Below are positions 8,024 through 16,304 of a DNA stretch of 64,000 nucleotides, piece by piece. Where the stretch lies: NCBI GenBank assembly GCA_900466875.1, contig UBNQ01000036.1, positions 37,593-101,592 of the forward strand, in the 5' to 3' direction. The translations under genes were made by a program, and so were the position numbers. Each line of letters begins with the position of its first letter. Within the stretch, counting starts at the first letter, position 1. The notes beneath the pieces were generated by a model, which did no database searches, had not been told where the DNA came from, and saw nothing but the letters and a program-made list of their open reading frames with translations. Source of the DNA: Hyphomicrobiales bacterium. Its GTDB lineage: Bacteria > Pseudomonadota > Alphaproteobacteria > Rhizobiales > Rhizobiaceae.

Positions 8024-10105
8024 ATGAAGCGTAGGTGGAAATTCTCGATCGGTGTGGGTGCCTGCCTCCTCTTGGCTGCGGTTGTTTCTGTTGGTCTCGA
8101 ATGGGCCGATCGCGCCTATCCGCCGCCGCTCGAAAATGCCACGCGCGTCTCGCGCGAAGTGCTTGATGCCGATGGTGAACTGCTCCGCGCCTTTGCCACG
8201 CCGCAAGGTCGCTGGCGGTTGAAAACTTCGGTTGAGGATATCGATCCGCGTTTTCTCGCAATGCTGATCGGTTACGAAGACCGGCGTTTCTACGAGCATG
8301 GCGGCATCGATCCGTTCGCGATCGGCCGCGCGGCGTTCCAGCTTCTGACCAATGGCCGGATCGTCTCCGGCGCTTCGACCTTGTCGATGCAGGTGGCGAG
8401 GTTGATCGAGCCGCGAGAAATGCGGTCATTTTCGGCAAAGCTCCTGCAGCTTGCCCGCGCCATCCAGATCGAGCGCCGTCTCGACAAGAAGGCGATCCTC
8501 GAACTCTATCTCACCCATGCGCCCTATGGCGGCAATCTGGAGGGAGTGCGGGCCGCGAGCCTTGCCTGGTTCGGCAAGGAGCCGAAGCGGCTAACGGTGG
8601 CCGAGGCTGCACTTCTGGTCGCGCTGCCGCAATCGCCTGAAACCCGCCGGCCGGATCGCCATCCGAAAGAGGCGCTTGCCGCACGTGAACGGGTGCTGAC
8701 GCGTCCCGCCGTGGCGGAGATGACAGGTGAGGGCGAGGCTGAGAGGGCTTCCCATGATGCAATGCCACGGCAAAGGCTGCAGTTGCCGGCCTATGCCGCG
8801 CATCTGGCCGAAGCCGCCATCCGCAAACAGCCGGGGGCAGAAGAATATCGCACGACCTTGAAGCGGGGCATCCAGAAGGAACTGGAGGAGGTGGCACGCG
8901 AAGCCTCCTCCAAGCTCGCCCCAAAAGTATCGCTTGCGATGGTGATGGCGGACGTGACGACCGGCGAGATTGTAGCTGAAGTGGGTTCGGCGGATTATTT
9001 CGATGCAGGGCGTTCCGGCTGGATCGACATGACACGCGTATTGCGCTCGCCGGGCTCGACGCTGAAGCCGTTCATCTATGGTCTTGCCTTCGAGCAGGGG
9101 CTGGTTTCCCAGGAAACCATGATCGAAGACCGGCCGGCGGATTTCTTCGGTTACCGGCCGAAGAATTTCGACATGACCTATCAGGGCGACGTGACGGTGC
9201 GGCAGGCGCTGCAATTGTCGCTCAACGTGCCGGCGGTGAGGTTGCTCGACGCCGTTGGGCCGTCGCGGCTGATGATCCGGTTTCGCCGTTCCGACGTGCG
9301 GCCCGTCCTGCCGGCAAACGAGGCACCGGGGCTGGCGATTGGGCTTGGCGGCGTCGGCATCACGTTGAAGGATCTGGTGCAGTCCTACGCAGCGCTTGCC
9401 AATGGCGGCCAGCCGGTCCGGGTCGGCAACGGCATCGATGAGAGGCCGGGCCTGCTCGACAACGAGCCGATGCTGGAACGTCAGGCTATCTGGAATGTCA
9501 CGGACGTGCTTTCCGATGTGTTGCCGCCCACGGGCAGCCGAAAACTCGGCATCGCTTACAAGACAGGTACGAGTTACGGTTATCGAGATGCCTGGTCGAT
9601 CGGTTATGACGGGCGTTATGTGCTGGGCGTGTGGGTCGGGCGGCCGGATAATGGCGCGGTGCCGGGAATTGCCGGATATCAGACGGCCGCACCGATCCTG
9701 TTCGACGCCTTTTCGCGTTCCGGCGTTCCGTTCACGCCGCATCCCTCTCCGCCGCCCGGTGCCTTACGATTGGCGCAGTCGGACCTGCCGATCGGCCAGC
9801 GGCGGTTCGCCGTGACCGCAAGCGGGCTTGTCCGGTCGTCCTCGCGCGAGACAGCGCCGCAGATCGTCTATCCGCCGGAAGGCGCGAAGGTGGATCTCGG
9901 CGCCTTGTCGGGAGAGATCTCGCCGCTGGTTCTAAAACTGCAGGGCGGCCGTCCGCCTTTCCGCTGGCTGGCCAACGGCCGGCCGCTCGACGCCCTCTCC
10001 CGCCGCCGAACGAACGAATGGGTGCCGGAAGGGGCGGGGTTTTCGACGCTGACGGTGATCGACAGTGTGGGCAGGGCAGCGACGGTGAGGGTATTTGTGG
10101 AGTGA
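8024..10105 (+). CDS. pbpC: Penicillin-binding protein 1C
   Basis: A 693-residue bifunctional class A PBP that polymerises and cross-links peptidoglycan in the periplasm, anchored by an N-terminal membrane segment (GACLLLAAVVSVGL). The GT51 glycosyltransferase domain shows EDRRFYEHGGID, with the catalytic Glu at residue 85, and GASTLSMQVARL. The transpeptidase domain shows GSTLKPF with the catalytic Ser at 345, SLN in LQLSLNVPAV, and KTGTS with Lys at 513. A C-terminal beta domain typical of PBP1C (residues about 600-693) ends the protein. It lies about 300 bp downstream of the alpha-2-macroglobulin gene in the same direction; this pairing is conserved and suggests wall repair coupled to protease defence. 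Its start is close to an unremarkable AGAAG ribosome site. Confidence 0.93.
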   Translation: MKRRWKFSIGVGACLLLAAVVSVGLEWADRAYPPPLENATRVSREVLDADGELLRAFATPQGRWRLKTSVEDIDPRFLAMLIGYEDRRFYEHGGIDPFAIGRAAFQLLTNGRIVSGASTLSMQVARLIEPREMRSFSAKLLQLARAIQIERRLDKKAILELYLTHAPYGGNLEGVRAASLAWFGKEPKRLTVAEAALLVALPQSPETRRPDRHPKEALAARERVLTRPAVAEMTGEGEAERASHDAMPRQRLQLPAYAAHLAEAAIRKQPGAEEYRTTLKRGIQKELEEVAREASSKLAPKVSLAMVMADVTTGEIVAEVGSADYFDAGRSGWIDMTRVLRSPGSTLKPFIYGLAFEQGLVSQETMIEDRPADFFGYRPKNFDMTYQGDVTVRQALQLSLNVPAVRLLDAVGPSRLMIRFRRSDVRPVLPANEAPGLAIGLGGVGITLKDLVQSYAALANGGQPVRVGNGIDERPGLLDNEPMLERQAIWNVTDVLSDVLPPTGSRKLGIAYKTGTSYGYRDAWSIGYDGRYVLGVWVGRPDNGAVPGIAGYQTAAPILFDAFSRSGVPFTPHPSPPPGALRLAQSDLPIGQRRFAVTASGLVRSSSRETAPQIVYPPEGAKVDLGALSGEISPLVLKLQGGRPPFRWLANGRPLDALSRRRTNEWVPEGAGFSTLTVIDSVGRAATVRVFVE

Positions 10106-10217
10106 GGAGCGGTTCGGCGAAGCCGAAGCAATCGATCCAGTGGTCCGATCGCAGCGACGAAGGCCCAGAGCGAAAGTGAAGGGCAGGGGGGCTGCAAAGG
10201 TATGGCGCTCGTGGCTT

Positions 10218-10353
10218 GCCCCTCATCCGCCCTGCCGGGCACCTTCTCCCCGTTTTGACGGGGAGAAGGAGACTCGTGGCGCCATTGCCGTTCCCCCTCG
10301 CCCCGTTTACGGGGAGAGGGTGCGCCGAGCGGAGCGGAGGCGGGGTGAGGGGC
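10218..10353. repeat. Dispersed palindromic repeat, copy B (downstream of pbpC)
   Basis: A 136-bp element with the same terminal inverted repeats as copy A (GCCCCTCA at 10218-10225, TGAGGGGC at 10346-10353) and two internal hairpins: CCTTCTCCCCGTTTTGACGG with its complement GGGGAGAAGG, and CCCTCGCCCCG with CGGGGAGAGGG. It fills the gap between the convergent pbpC and dppF genes, so a transcription-ending or RNA-processing role is plausible in addition to being a mobile repeat. Confidence 0.8.
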
Positions 10354-10370
10354 TTTTGCGGTGACCTGCC

Positions 10371-11225
10371 TCAGGCCGCCGAAGCAGCCTTCTTCTTCGC
10401 GATCCGCGCCCGTATCGAGTCCACATCGGCCTTCGGCGTCGCCTTGAACAGCGTCTGCGTATATTCGTGCTTCGGGGCGGAAAATACCTCGTCGCGCGTG
10501 CCGTATTCGACCGCCTCGCCAAAATACATCACCATCACCTCGTCGGCGATGTAGCGAACCACGGACAGGTCGTGGCTGATGAAGACGTAGGTGAGGTTGA
10601 ACTCGTCCTGCAGGTCGGCGAGCAGGTTCAGAACCTGGGCCTGGACCGACAGGTCGAGCGCCGAGACCGGCTCGTCGAGAACGAGCAGCTTCGGGTTCAT
10701 CATAAGCGCGCGGGCAATGGCGATACGCTGGCGCTGGCCGCCGGAGAACATGTGCGGATAACGGTTGTAGTGTTCCGGGCCGAGGCCGACCTTGATCAGC
10801 ATCTCGATGGCGCGGTCACGGCGATCGTTGGCCGTCATGTCGGTGTTGATCGCCAGTGGTTCGCCGAGCACGTCGCCGATTTTTTGACGCGGGTTCAGGG
10901 AGCCGTAGGGGTTCTGGAAGACGATCTGTACCTTCTGGCGCATTTCGGCCGTCAGGTGTCCCGGGCGGGTGTCCATCTTCTGGCCGTCGATGATCAGATC
11001 ACCGGCCGTCGGCTCGTCGATGAAGGTGATCATGCGGGCGAGCGTGGACTTGCCGCAGCCGCTCTCGCCGACGATCGCCAGTGTCTTGCCGCGTTCCAGC
11101 GTGAAGGAAACGCCCTTCACCGCATGAACGGTCTTCTTCGGCTTCATGAAGCCGCCGGGCAGTTCGTAATCGCGCTTGATGTTGCGGACTTCAAGCATGG
11201 TGTCGTTGGTTTTGATGTCGCTCAT
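10371..11225 (-). CDS. dppF: Dipeptide ABC transporter ATP-binding protein DppF
   Basis: 284 residues, a cytoplasmic ATPase subunit of a type-I peptide importer. It has Walker A GESGCGKST, signature FSGGQRQRIAIARAL, Walker B LLVLDEPVSALD and the H-loop FISHDLSVV. It is last in the dppABCDF operon on the minus strand, and its start overlaps the end of dppD by 4 bp (ATGA). It pairs with DppD as the heterodimeric ATPase. The oligopeptide C-terminal extension is short (after KHEYTQTL), ending in a Lys/Ala-rich tail. Confidence 0.92.
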   Translation of the reverse strand: MSDIKTNDTMLEVRNIKRDYELPGGFMKPKKTVHAVKGVSFTLERGKTLAIVGESGCGKSTLARMITFIDEPTAGDLIIDGQKMDTRPGHLTAEMRQKVQIVFQNPYGSLNPRQKIGDVLGEPLAINTDMTANDRRDRAIEMLIKVGLGPEHYNRYPHMFSGGQRQRIAIARALMMNPKLLVLDEPVSALDLSVQAQVLNLLADLQDEFNLTYVFISHDLSVVRYIADEVMVMYFGEAVEYGTRDEVFSAPKHEYTQTLFKATPKADVDSIRARIAKKKAASAA

Positions 11226-12094
11226 GCGCTTGCTCCCTCGGTGCCTGCGGACGGTGCAGGTTCCGGATTGCCCTGGAAGAAGTCGGAAACGGTAGTCAGC
11301 CGGTCGCCGGTGGCGTTTTCCGGCAGGGCTGCCAGCAGCGCCTTGGTGTAGTTGCTCTTCGGGTTCTCAAAGAGGGAAAGCACGTCGGCTTCCTCCATCT
11401 TGCGGCCCTTGTACTGCACGACGACGCGGTCGGCGGTCTCTGCCACGACACCCATATCATGGGTGATCATGATCAGGCCCATGCCGGTACGGGCCTGCAG
11501 GTCCATGATCAGATCGAGGATCTGCTTCTGGATGGTCACGTCGAGGGCCGTCGTCGGCTCGTCGGCGATCAGCAGTTTCGGGTCGCAGGCGATCGCAATC
11601 GCGATCATCACGCGCTGGCACTGGCCACCCGACATCTGATGCGGATAGGCGTTGAGGCGCTCTTCCGGGTTGGGCAGGCCGACCAGCCTGAACAGTTCGA
11701 TGGCGCGGGCGCGGCGGGCCTTTTTGTCGAGGCCGAGATGGATGCGCAGCACTTCCTCGATCTGGAAGCCGACGGTAAAGCATGGGTTGAGGCTGGCGAC
11801 CGGCTCCTGGAAGATCATGGCGATATCCTTGCCGATCAGCTTGCGGCGTTCGGAGCCACTTAAGCTCTGGATATCCTTGCCTTCGAACAGCATACGGTCG
11901 GCGGTGATCTTAGCCGTATCCGGCAGAAGACCCATCACGGCCAGCATGGAGACCGACTTGCCGGAGCCGGATTCCCCGACGATGGCAAGCACTTCGGCCT
12001 TGTCGACGGAAACCGAGACGCCATCGACGGCGCGGAACCAGCCGGTCGAGGTTTCGAATTCGACGGTGAGATTGTCGATTTGCAGGAGCGACAT
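11222..12094 (-). CDS. dppD: Dipeptide ABC transporter ATP-binding protein DppD
   Basis: 290 residues with Walker A GESGSGKS, Q-loop MIFQEPVASLNPCF, signature MSGGQCQRVMIAIA, Walker B LLIADEPTTALD and H-loop MITHDMGVV. The signature has Cys where Arg is common (GGQCQR), a normal variant in this subfamily. It sits 2 bases downstream of dppC and overlaps dppF, so translation is coupled. It forms the ATPase pair with DppF at the inner membrane. Confidence 0.92.
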   Translation of the reverse strand: MSLLQIDNLTVEFETSTGWFRAVDGVSVSVDKAEVLAIVGESGSGKSVSMLAVMGLLPDTAKITADRMLFEGKDIQSLSGSERRKLIGKDIAMIFQEPVASLNPCFTVGFQIEEVLRIHLGLDKKARRARAIELFRLVGLPNPEERLNAYPHQMSGGQCQRVMIAIAIACDPKLLIADEPTTALDVTIQKQILDLIMDLQARTGMGLIMITHDMGVVAETADRVVVQYKGRKMEEADVLSLFENPKSNYTKALLAALPENATGDRLTTVSDFFQGNPEPAPSAGTEGASA

Positions 12095-12096
12095 GA

Positions 12097-13017
12097 TCAG
12101 GACCTCTTCAGCTTCGGATCAAGCGCATCGCGCAGGCCGTCGCCCATCAGGTTGATGGCAAGAACGGTGATGAGGATTGCAAGGCCCGGGAAGGTCACGA
12201 CCCACCAGGCGCGCAGGATGAATTCGCGGGCTTCGGCCAGCATCGTGCCCCATTCAGGAGACGGCGGCTGCACGCCCATGCCGAGGAAGCCGAGAGCGGC
12301 CAGATCGAGAATGGCGTTGGAGAACGACATCGTCGCCTGAACGATCAACGGTGCGGTACAGTTCGGCAGGATGGTGCGGAACATCAGGCGCAGTGGGCTG
12401 GCGCCGGCGATGCGGGCAGCCGTCACATAGTCGCGCGACTTTTCGGCCATCACGGCGGCACGGGTCAGGCGCACGAAATGCGGCTGCAACGTCACGGCGA
12501 TGGCGATCATCGCGCTGTTGAGGCCGGCACCGAGAATGGTGACGAGCACGAGGGCCAGCAGCAGCGACGGGATGGCCAAAATCATGTCCATCAGGCGCAT
12601 GATCACGGTATCGACCCAACCGCGATAATAACCGGCAATCACGCCGACGACGATGCCGGCCACCAGCGACAGCGTGGTGACGACAAGGCCGACGAACAGC
12701 GAATACTGGGCGCCGTAGATCAGACGCGAAAGAATGTCGCGACCGATCGGATCGGTGCCGAGGACATAGGTCCAGCTACCGCCCGCGACCCATGCCGGCG
12801 GCTTCAGCACGGCATCGCGATACTGTTCGAACGGCGAATGCGGCGCAAGAACCGAAGCGAAGACCGCAACGAAAACCAGCGCGACGAAAACGTAGAGGCC
12901 GATGACGGCACCGCGATTTTCGGAAAAATAGAACCAGAACTCCTTGAGCATCTGGCGGCGCATCTGGGCGGTGGAGACGGGCTCCGCAGCCTTCTGTATA
13001 ATGGTGGCGTCGGCCAT
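12097..13017 (-). CDS. dppC: Dipeptide ABC transporter permease DppC
   Basis: 306 residues, an inner-membrane permease with the N-terminal cytoplasmic leader and first membrane helix (AVIGLYVFVALVFVAVFASV) of the OppC/DppC family, a periplasmic loop containing LGTDPIGRDILSRLIYGAQY, and the EAA-type cytoplasmic loop (AARIAGASPLRLMFRTILPN) that contacts the ATPases. It lies 16 bases downstream of dppB and 2 bases upstream of dppD. It partners with DppB to make the channel. Confidence 0.92.
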   Translation of the reverse strand: MADATIIQKAAEPVSTAQMRRQMLKEFWFYFSENRGAVIGLYVFVALVFVAVFASVLAPHSPFEQYRDAVLKPPAWVAGGSWTYVLGTDPIGRDILSRLIYGAQYSLFVGLVVTTLSLVAGIVVGVIAGYYRGWVDTVIMRLMDMILAIPSLLLALVLVTILGAGLNSAMIAIAVTLQPHFVRLTRAAVMAEKSRDYVTAARIAGASPLRLMFRTILPNCTAPLIVQATMSFSNAILDLAALGFLGMGVQPPSPEWGTMLAEAREFILRAWWVVTFPGLAILITVLAINLMGDGLRDALDPKLKRS

Positions 13018-13033
13018 GGGATTTTGCTCCTTC

Positions 13034-14038
13034 TTAGTGGCGAATGCGCGGATTGAGGAGACCGTAGAGAAGGTCGACGATCAGGTTGACGGTCATGATG
13101 ATCGCAGCGATCAGCAGCAGGCCTCCCTGGATGACGGCATAGTCGCGACGGAAGACGCTATCGAGGATCCACTTGCCGATGCCCGGCCAGGAAAAGATCG
13201 TCTCGGTCAGAATGGCGCCGGCCAGCATGACGCCGACCTGCAGACCGACCGTGGTGACGACCGGAATCATGGCATTGCGCAGCGCATGCACGCCGATGAC
13301 GCGGAACGGCGACAGGCCTTTTGCGCGGGCGGTGCGGACGTAGTCTTCGGACAGAACTTCCAGCATGGCAGACCGCGTCTGGCGGGCGATGACGGCCAGC
13401 GGAATGGTGGAGAGCACGATCGACGGCAGCGCCAGATGGCTGAGCGCCGAGGCAAACGCGCCCTTCTGGCCGGAGATCAGGCTGTCGATCAGCATGAAGC
13501 CGGTCACCTGCGGGAAATAGAACATAAGCGAGATGCGGCCGGTGACCGGGAACCACTGCAGCATGCCGGAGAACAGGATGATCAGCAGCAGGCCCCACCA
13601 GAAGATCGGCATGGAATAGCCGACCAGCGCGATGCCCATCAGGCCCTGGTCGAAGATCGACCCGCGCTTGACGGCAGCAATGATGCCGGCAGGAATGCCC
13701 AGCGCAACGGCGATGATGATGGCGCAGAAGGACAGCTCGACCGTCGCCGGAAACAGCGTCAGGAACTGGTCCAGAACCGGCTTCTTGGAAACGATCGAGG
13801 TGCCAAAATCACCGGTCAGAACGCCGCCGAGATAATCGAAGTACTGGATGACCATCGGCCGATCCATGCCCAGCTGCGCGGAAATCTGCGCGTGGCGCTC
13901 CGGCGACATGACGCGTTCGCCAGAAAGAAGCGCGACCGGATCGCCCGGCAGAAGGCGGATGAACGAGAACGCGATGATGGAGACCCCGATGAACGTCGGG
14001 ATCAGGACGGCGAGGCGCCGCAGAAGGAAGCCAAACAT
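13034..14038 (-). CDS. dppB: Dipeptide ABC transporter permease DppB
   Basis: 334 residues, the family's usual length. It begins with the DppB/OppB hallmark (MFGFLLRRLAVLIPTFIGVS, then FIRLLPGDP) and has the EAA loop (VRTARAKGLSPFRVIGVHAL). About six membrane helices are visible. It is separated from dppA by 159 bases that contain a strong hairpin, which commonly makes the binding protein more abundant than the membrane parts. Confidence 0.93.
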   Translation of the reverse strand: MFGFLLRRLAVLIPTFIGVSIIAFSFIRLLPGDPVALLSGERVMSPERHAQISAQLGMDRPMVIQYFDYLGGVLTGDFGTSIVSKKPVLDQFLTLFPATVELSFCAIIIAVALGIPAGIIAAVKRGSIFDQGLMGIALVGYSMPIFWWGLLLIILFSGMLQWFPVTGRISLMFYFPQVTGFMLIDSLISGQKGAFASALSHLALPSIVLSTIPLAVIARQTRSAMLEVLSEDYVRTARAKGLSPFRVIGVHALRNAMIPVVTTVGLQVGVMLAGAILTETIFSWPGIGKWILDSVFRRDYAVIQGGLLLIAAIIMTVNLIVDLLYGLLNPRIRH

Positions 14039-14145
14039 TTTAAGCCTTTGCGGAAAAGGGTCCGTCCGGGTTCATGGCTTTTGTCAAGCCGCAGACCCGG
14101 TCATATCGGCGTCACCGCCATATTTTTAGGCATCTCATAAGAAAA

Positions 14146-14176
14146 TGCCGCGGGAAACGCAACGCGTCCCGCGGCA
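14146..14176 (-). terminator. Intercistronic hairpin between dppA and dppB
   Basis: A 10-bp perfect stem (TGCCGCGGGA / TCCCGCGGCA) lies 22 bases after the dppA stop. Read on the minus strand it is followed by ATTTTC, a moderate T-tract. This arrangement usually gives partial termination or protects the dppA message from 3' decay, so that more binding protein than permease is made. Confidence 0.7.
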
Positions 14177-14197
14177 AAAAGTTGTCAGAATGCCAGA

Positions 14198-15796
14198 TTA
14201 CTCGGCGATATCGACAGCTTCGAAGGTGAAATCACCGAGCGGGCTCTGGGTGAAGCCGGTCACGCCCTTGGCCATCGGAACGACGGCGAGGGAGTGGTCG
14301 ATGGTTGCCCAGGGAGCATCCTTCTTGAAGATGACCTGTGCCTGCTCATACAGCTTCGTGCGCTCTTCCTGGTCGGAGGTCGACTTGGCCTTCTTCACAA
14401 GCGCGTCGAATTCCTGGTTGCACCACTGCGCGCGGTTGTTGCCGCCGACGGCATCGCAGCCGAGCAGGGTGTCGAGGAAGTTGTCCGGGTCGCCGTTGTC
14501 GCCGGTCCAGCCCATGATGGCAGCGCCGTCACGGTTCTTGTCCTTCGAACGCGACAGGTATTCTGCCCATTCGTAGGAAACGATCTCGACCTTGACGCCG
14601 ATCTTGGCAAAGTCGTCCTGGATGATTTCAGCGGCGCGACGTGCGTTCAGCATGTACGGACGCGAAACCGGCATCGCCCAGACCTTCATGGACAGGTCCT
14701 TGACGCCGGCGTCAGTCAGCATCTTCTTGGCGGCGTCGAGGTCGTACGTGTCGTCCTTGACGTCGTTATTGTAGGACCACATGGTCGGCGGGATCGGGTT
14801 GGTGGCCGGTGTTGCCATGCCCTGGAAGACGGCATCGACGATGGCCGGCTTGTTGATCGCCTTGTTGAGCGCGATACGGACTTCCGGCTTGTCGAACGGA
14901 GCCTGGGTGGTGTTGTAGGCGAGGTAGGCGATGTTGAGGCCTTCCTGCTCGAGAACCTGCAGGTTCTCGTCAGACTTCATGGCCTGCACGTCGGCAGCGT
15001 TCGGGTAAGGCATCAGGTGGCATTCGCCGGCCTTGAGCTTCTGATAACGAACGGCGGCGTCGGTGGTGATCGCGAAGACGAGATCGTCGATCTTCGGAGC
15101 GGTGCCCCAGAAATCGGCGTTCTTCTTGTAGCGGATGATGGCATCCTGCTGGTAGGCGACGAAGGAGAACGGGCCGGTGCCGACCGGGTTCTGGTTCAGC
15201 TGTTCCTTGGTGCCGGCCTTTTCGAGGCTGTCGGCGTATTCCTTGGACAGGATCGACGCGAACGGCATGGCAAGGTTGGCCAGGAACGGCGCTTCCGGAC
15301 GGGTCAGCGTGACCTTGACCGTCAGGTCATCGACCTTTTCGATCGACTTGATCAGCTTGGGGAAACCCATGCCATCAGCATATTCCCAGGTGCCGCCGGT
15401 AACGTACTTGTTCCAGGCGTTCTTTTCGTCGATCTGACGACCGATGGAGAAGAGGACGTCGTCGGCATTGAGTTCACGCGTCGGCGTGAAGAATTCGGTC
15501 GTCTGGAACTTCACGCCCTTGCGCAGCTTGAAGGTGTAGACGGTGCCGTCAGCGGAAATTTCCCAGCTCTCGGCCAGACCGGCTTCCGGCTGCGTCGTGC
15601 CCGGCTTGAATTCCAGCAGGCGGTTGTAGATCGGATGCGCCGATGCGTCGAAGGTCGTGCCGGCGGTGTAGAGACCCGGATCGAAACCTTCCGGCGAACC
15701 TTCGGAGCAGAAAACGAAGGTCTTGGCGCTGGCGGCGCCGGCAAAGAATGTTGCGGACAAAAGCGCTGCCGCTGCGAGAGTCAATGTACGTTTCAT
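14198..15796 (-). CDS. dppA: Periplasmic dipeptide-binding protein DppA
   Basis: 532 residues with a Sec signal peptide (KRTLTLAAAALLSATFFAG, cleaved after ASA). The mature start KTFVFCSEGSPEGFDPGLYT closely matches E. coli DppA, as do PTRELNADDVLFS, TRPEAPFLANLAM, IPPTMW and MGWTGDNGDPDNF, so this is a true DppA rather than a generic oligopeptide-binding protein. It captures dipeptides (in enterics also haem or aminolevulinate, an inference here) and delivers them to DppBCDF. First gene of the operon. GGGAG precedes the ATG, and a short leader hairpin is at 15814-15832. Confidence 0.93.
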   Translation of the reverse strand: MKRTLTLAAAALLSATFFAGAASAKTFVFCSEGSPEGFDPGLYTAGTTFDASAHPIYNRLLEFKPGTTQPEAGLAESWEISADGTVYTFKLRKGVKFQTTEFFTPTRELNADDVLFSIGRQIDEKNAWNKYVTGGTWEYADGMGFPKLIKSIEKVDDLTVKVTLTRPEAPFLANLAMPFASILSKEYADSLEKAGTKEQLNQNPVGTGPFSFVAYQQDAIIRYKKNADFWGTAPKIDDLVFAITTDAAVRYQKLKAGECHLMPYPNAADVQAMKSDENLQVLEQEGLNIAYLAYNTTQAPFDKPEVRIALNKAINKPAIVDAVFQGMATPATNPIPPTMWSYNNDVKDDTYDLDAAKKMLTDAGVKDLSMKVWAMPVSRPYMLNARRAAEIIQDDFAKIGVKVEIVSYEWAEYLSRSKDKNRDGAAIMGWTGDNGDPDNFLDTLLGCDAVGGNNRAQWCNQEFDALVKKAKSTSDQEERTKLYEQAQVIFKKDAPWATIDHSLAVVPMAKGVTGFTQSPLGDFTFEAVDIAE

Positions 15797-16304
15797 CTAA
15801 AGTCTCCCTACCTGTGCCGGCTTTGCCAGCACGGTTGATTTCCCTAATTCATGATGCGTTTTGCCGCACCTTTTTGCCAGGTTCTGTGTTCGTCACCTCC
15901 TGACCGGCAAGCCAGAAACGATGCCGGTCGAAATCTAAGTCCCCATCTCCGGGTGAAACTGCATGATCATGCCAGTCGCCTATGCATCCGACCGTCCAAG
16001 GAATAATTTTCCATGTCGATCGAAAAATGCAGAACGCCATGCTTGGCCTTTGCCCATTCACTCCATATTTGTTTTGCGGTGAAGCAATACCCGCTCAGCG
16101 TGTCTGCCTCCCGTGGCGCGCGAGAATAGCGATTATCGATCAGTTGTCGAGACGGTAAGATTTAGCTTTCGATCACAACTGCGGTGTCTCTGCCCAATTG
16201 ATGCGCATAGCCTTAATTCTTTGCATTATGCGTTGCGCTGGCGGCGGAAAGGGGTAGGTATGCAGTCATTGCATTACATCTCCAAAAGGCAAGGCGGCTG
16301 TTTC
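15797..16304. other. Divergent intergenic region, dppA / M20 amidohydrolase
   Basis: 508 bases with no convincing gene. Next to dppA is a small hairpin (GTGCCGGC / GCCAGCAC, 15814-15832, one G-U pair) in the dppA 5' leader. The rest must hold the two divergent promoters, but I cannot pick convincing -35/-10 boxes. The open frame running through the right part continues into the amidohydrolase but has no secretion or domain features. Confidence 0.5.
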
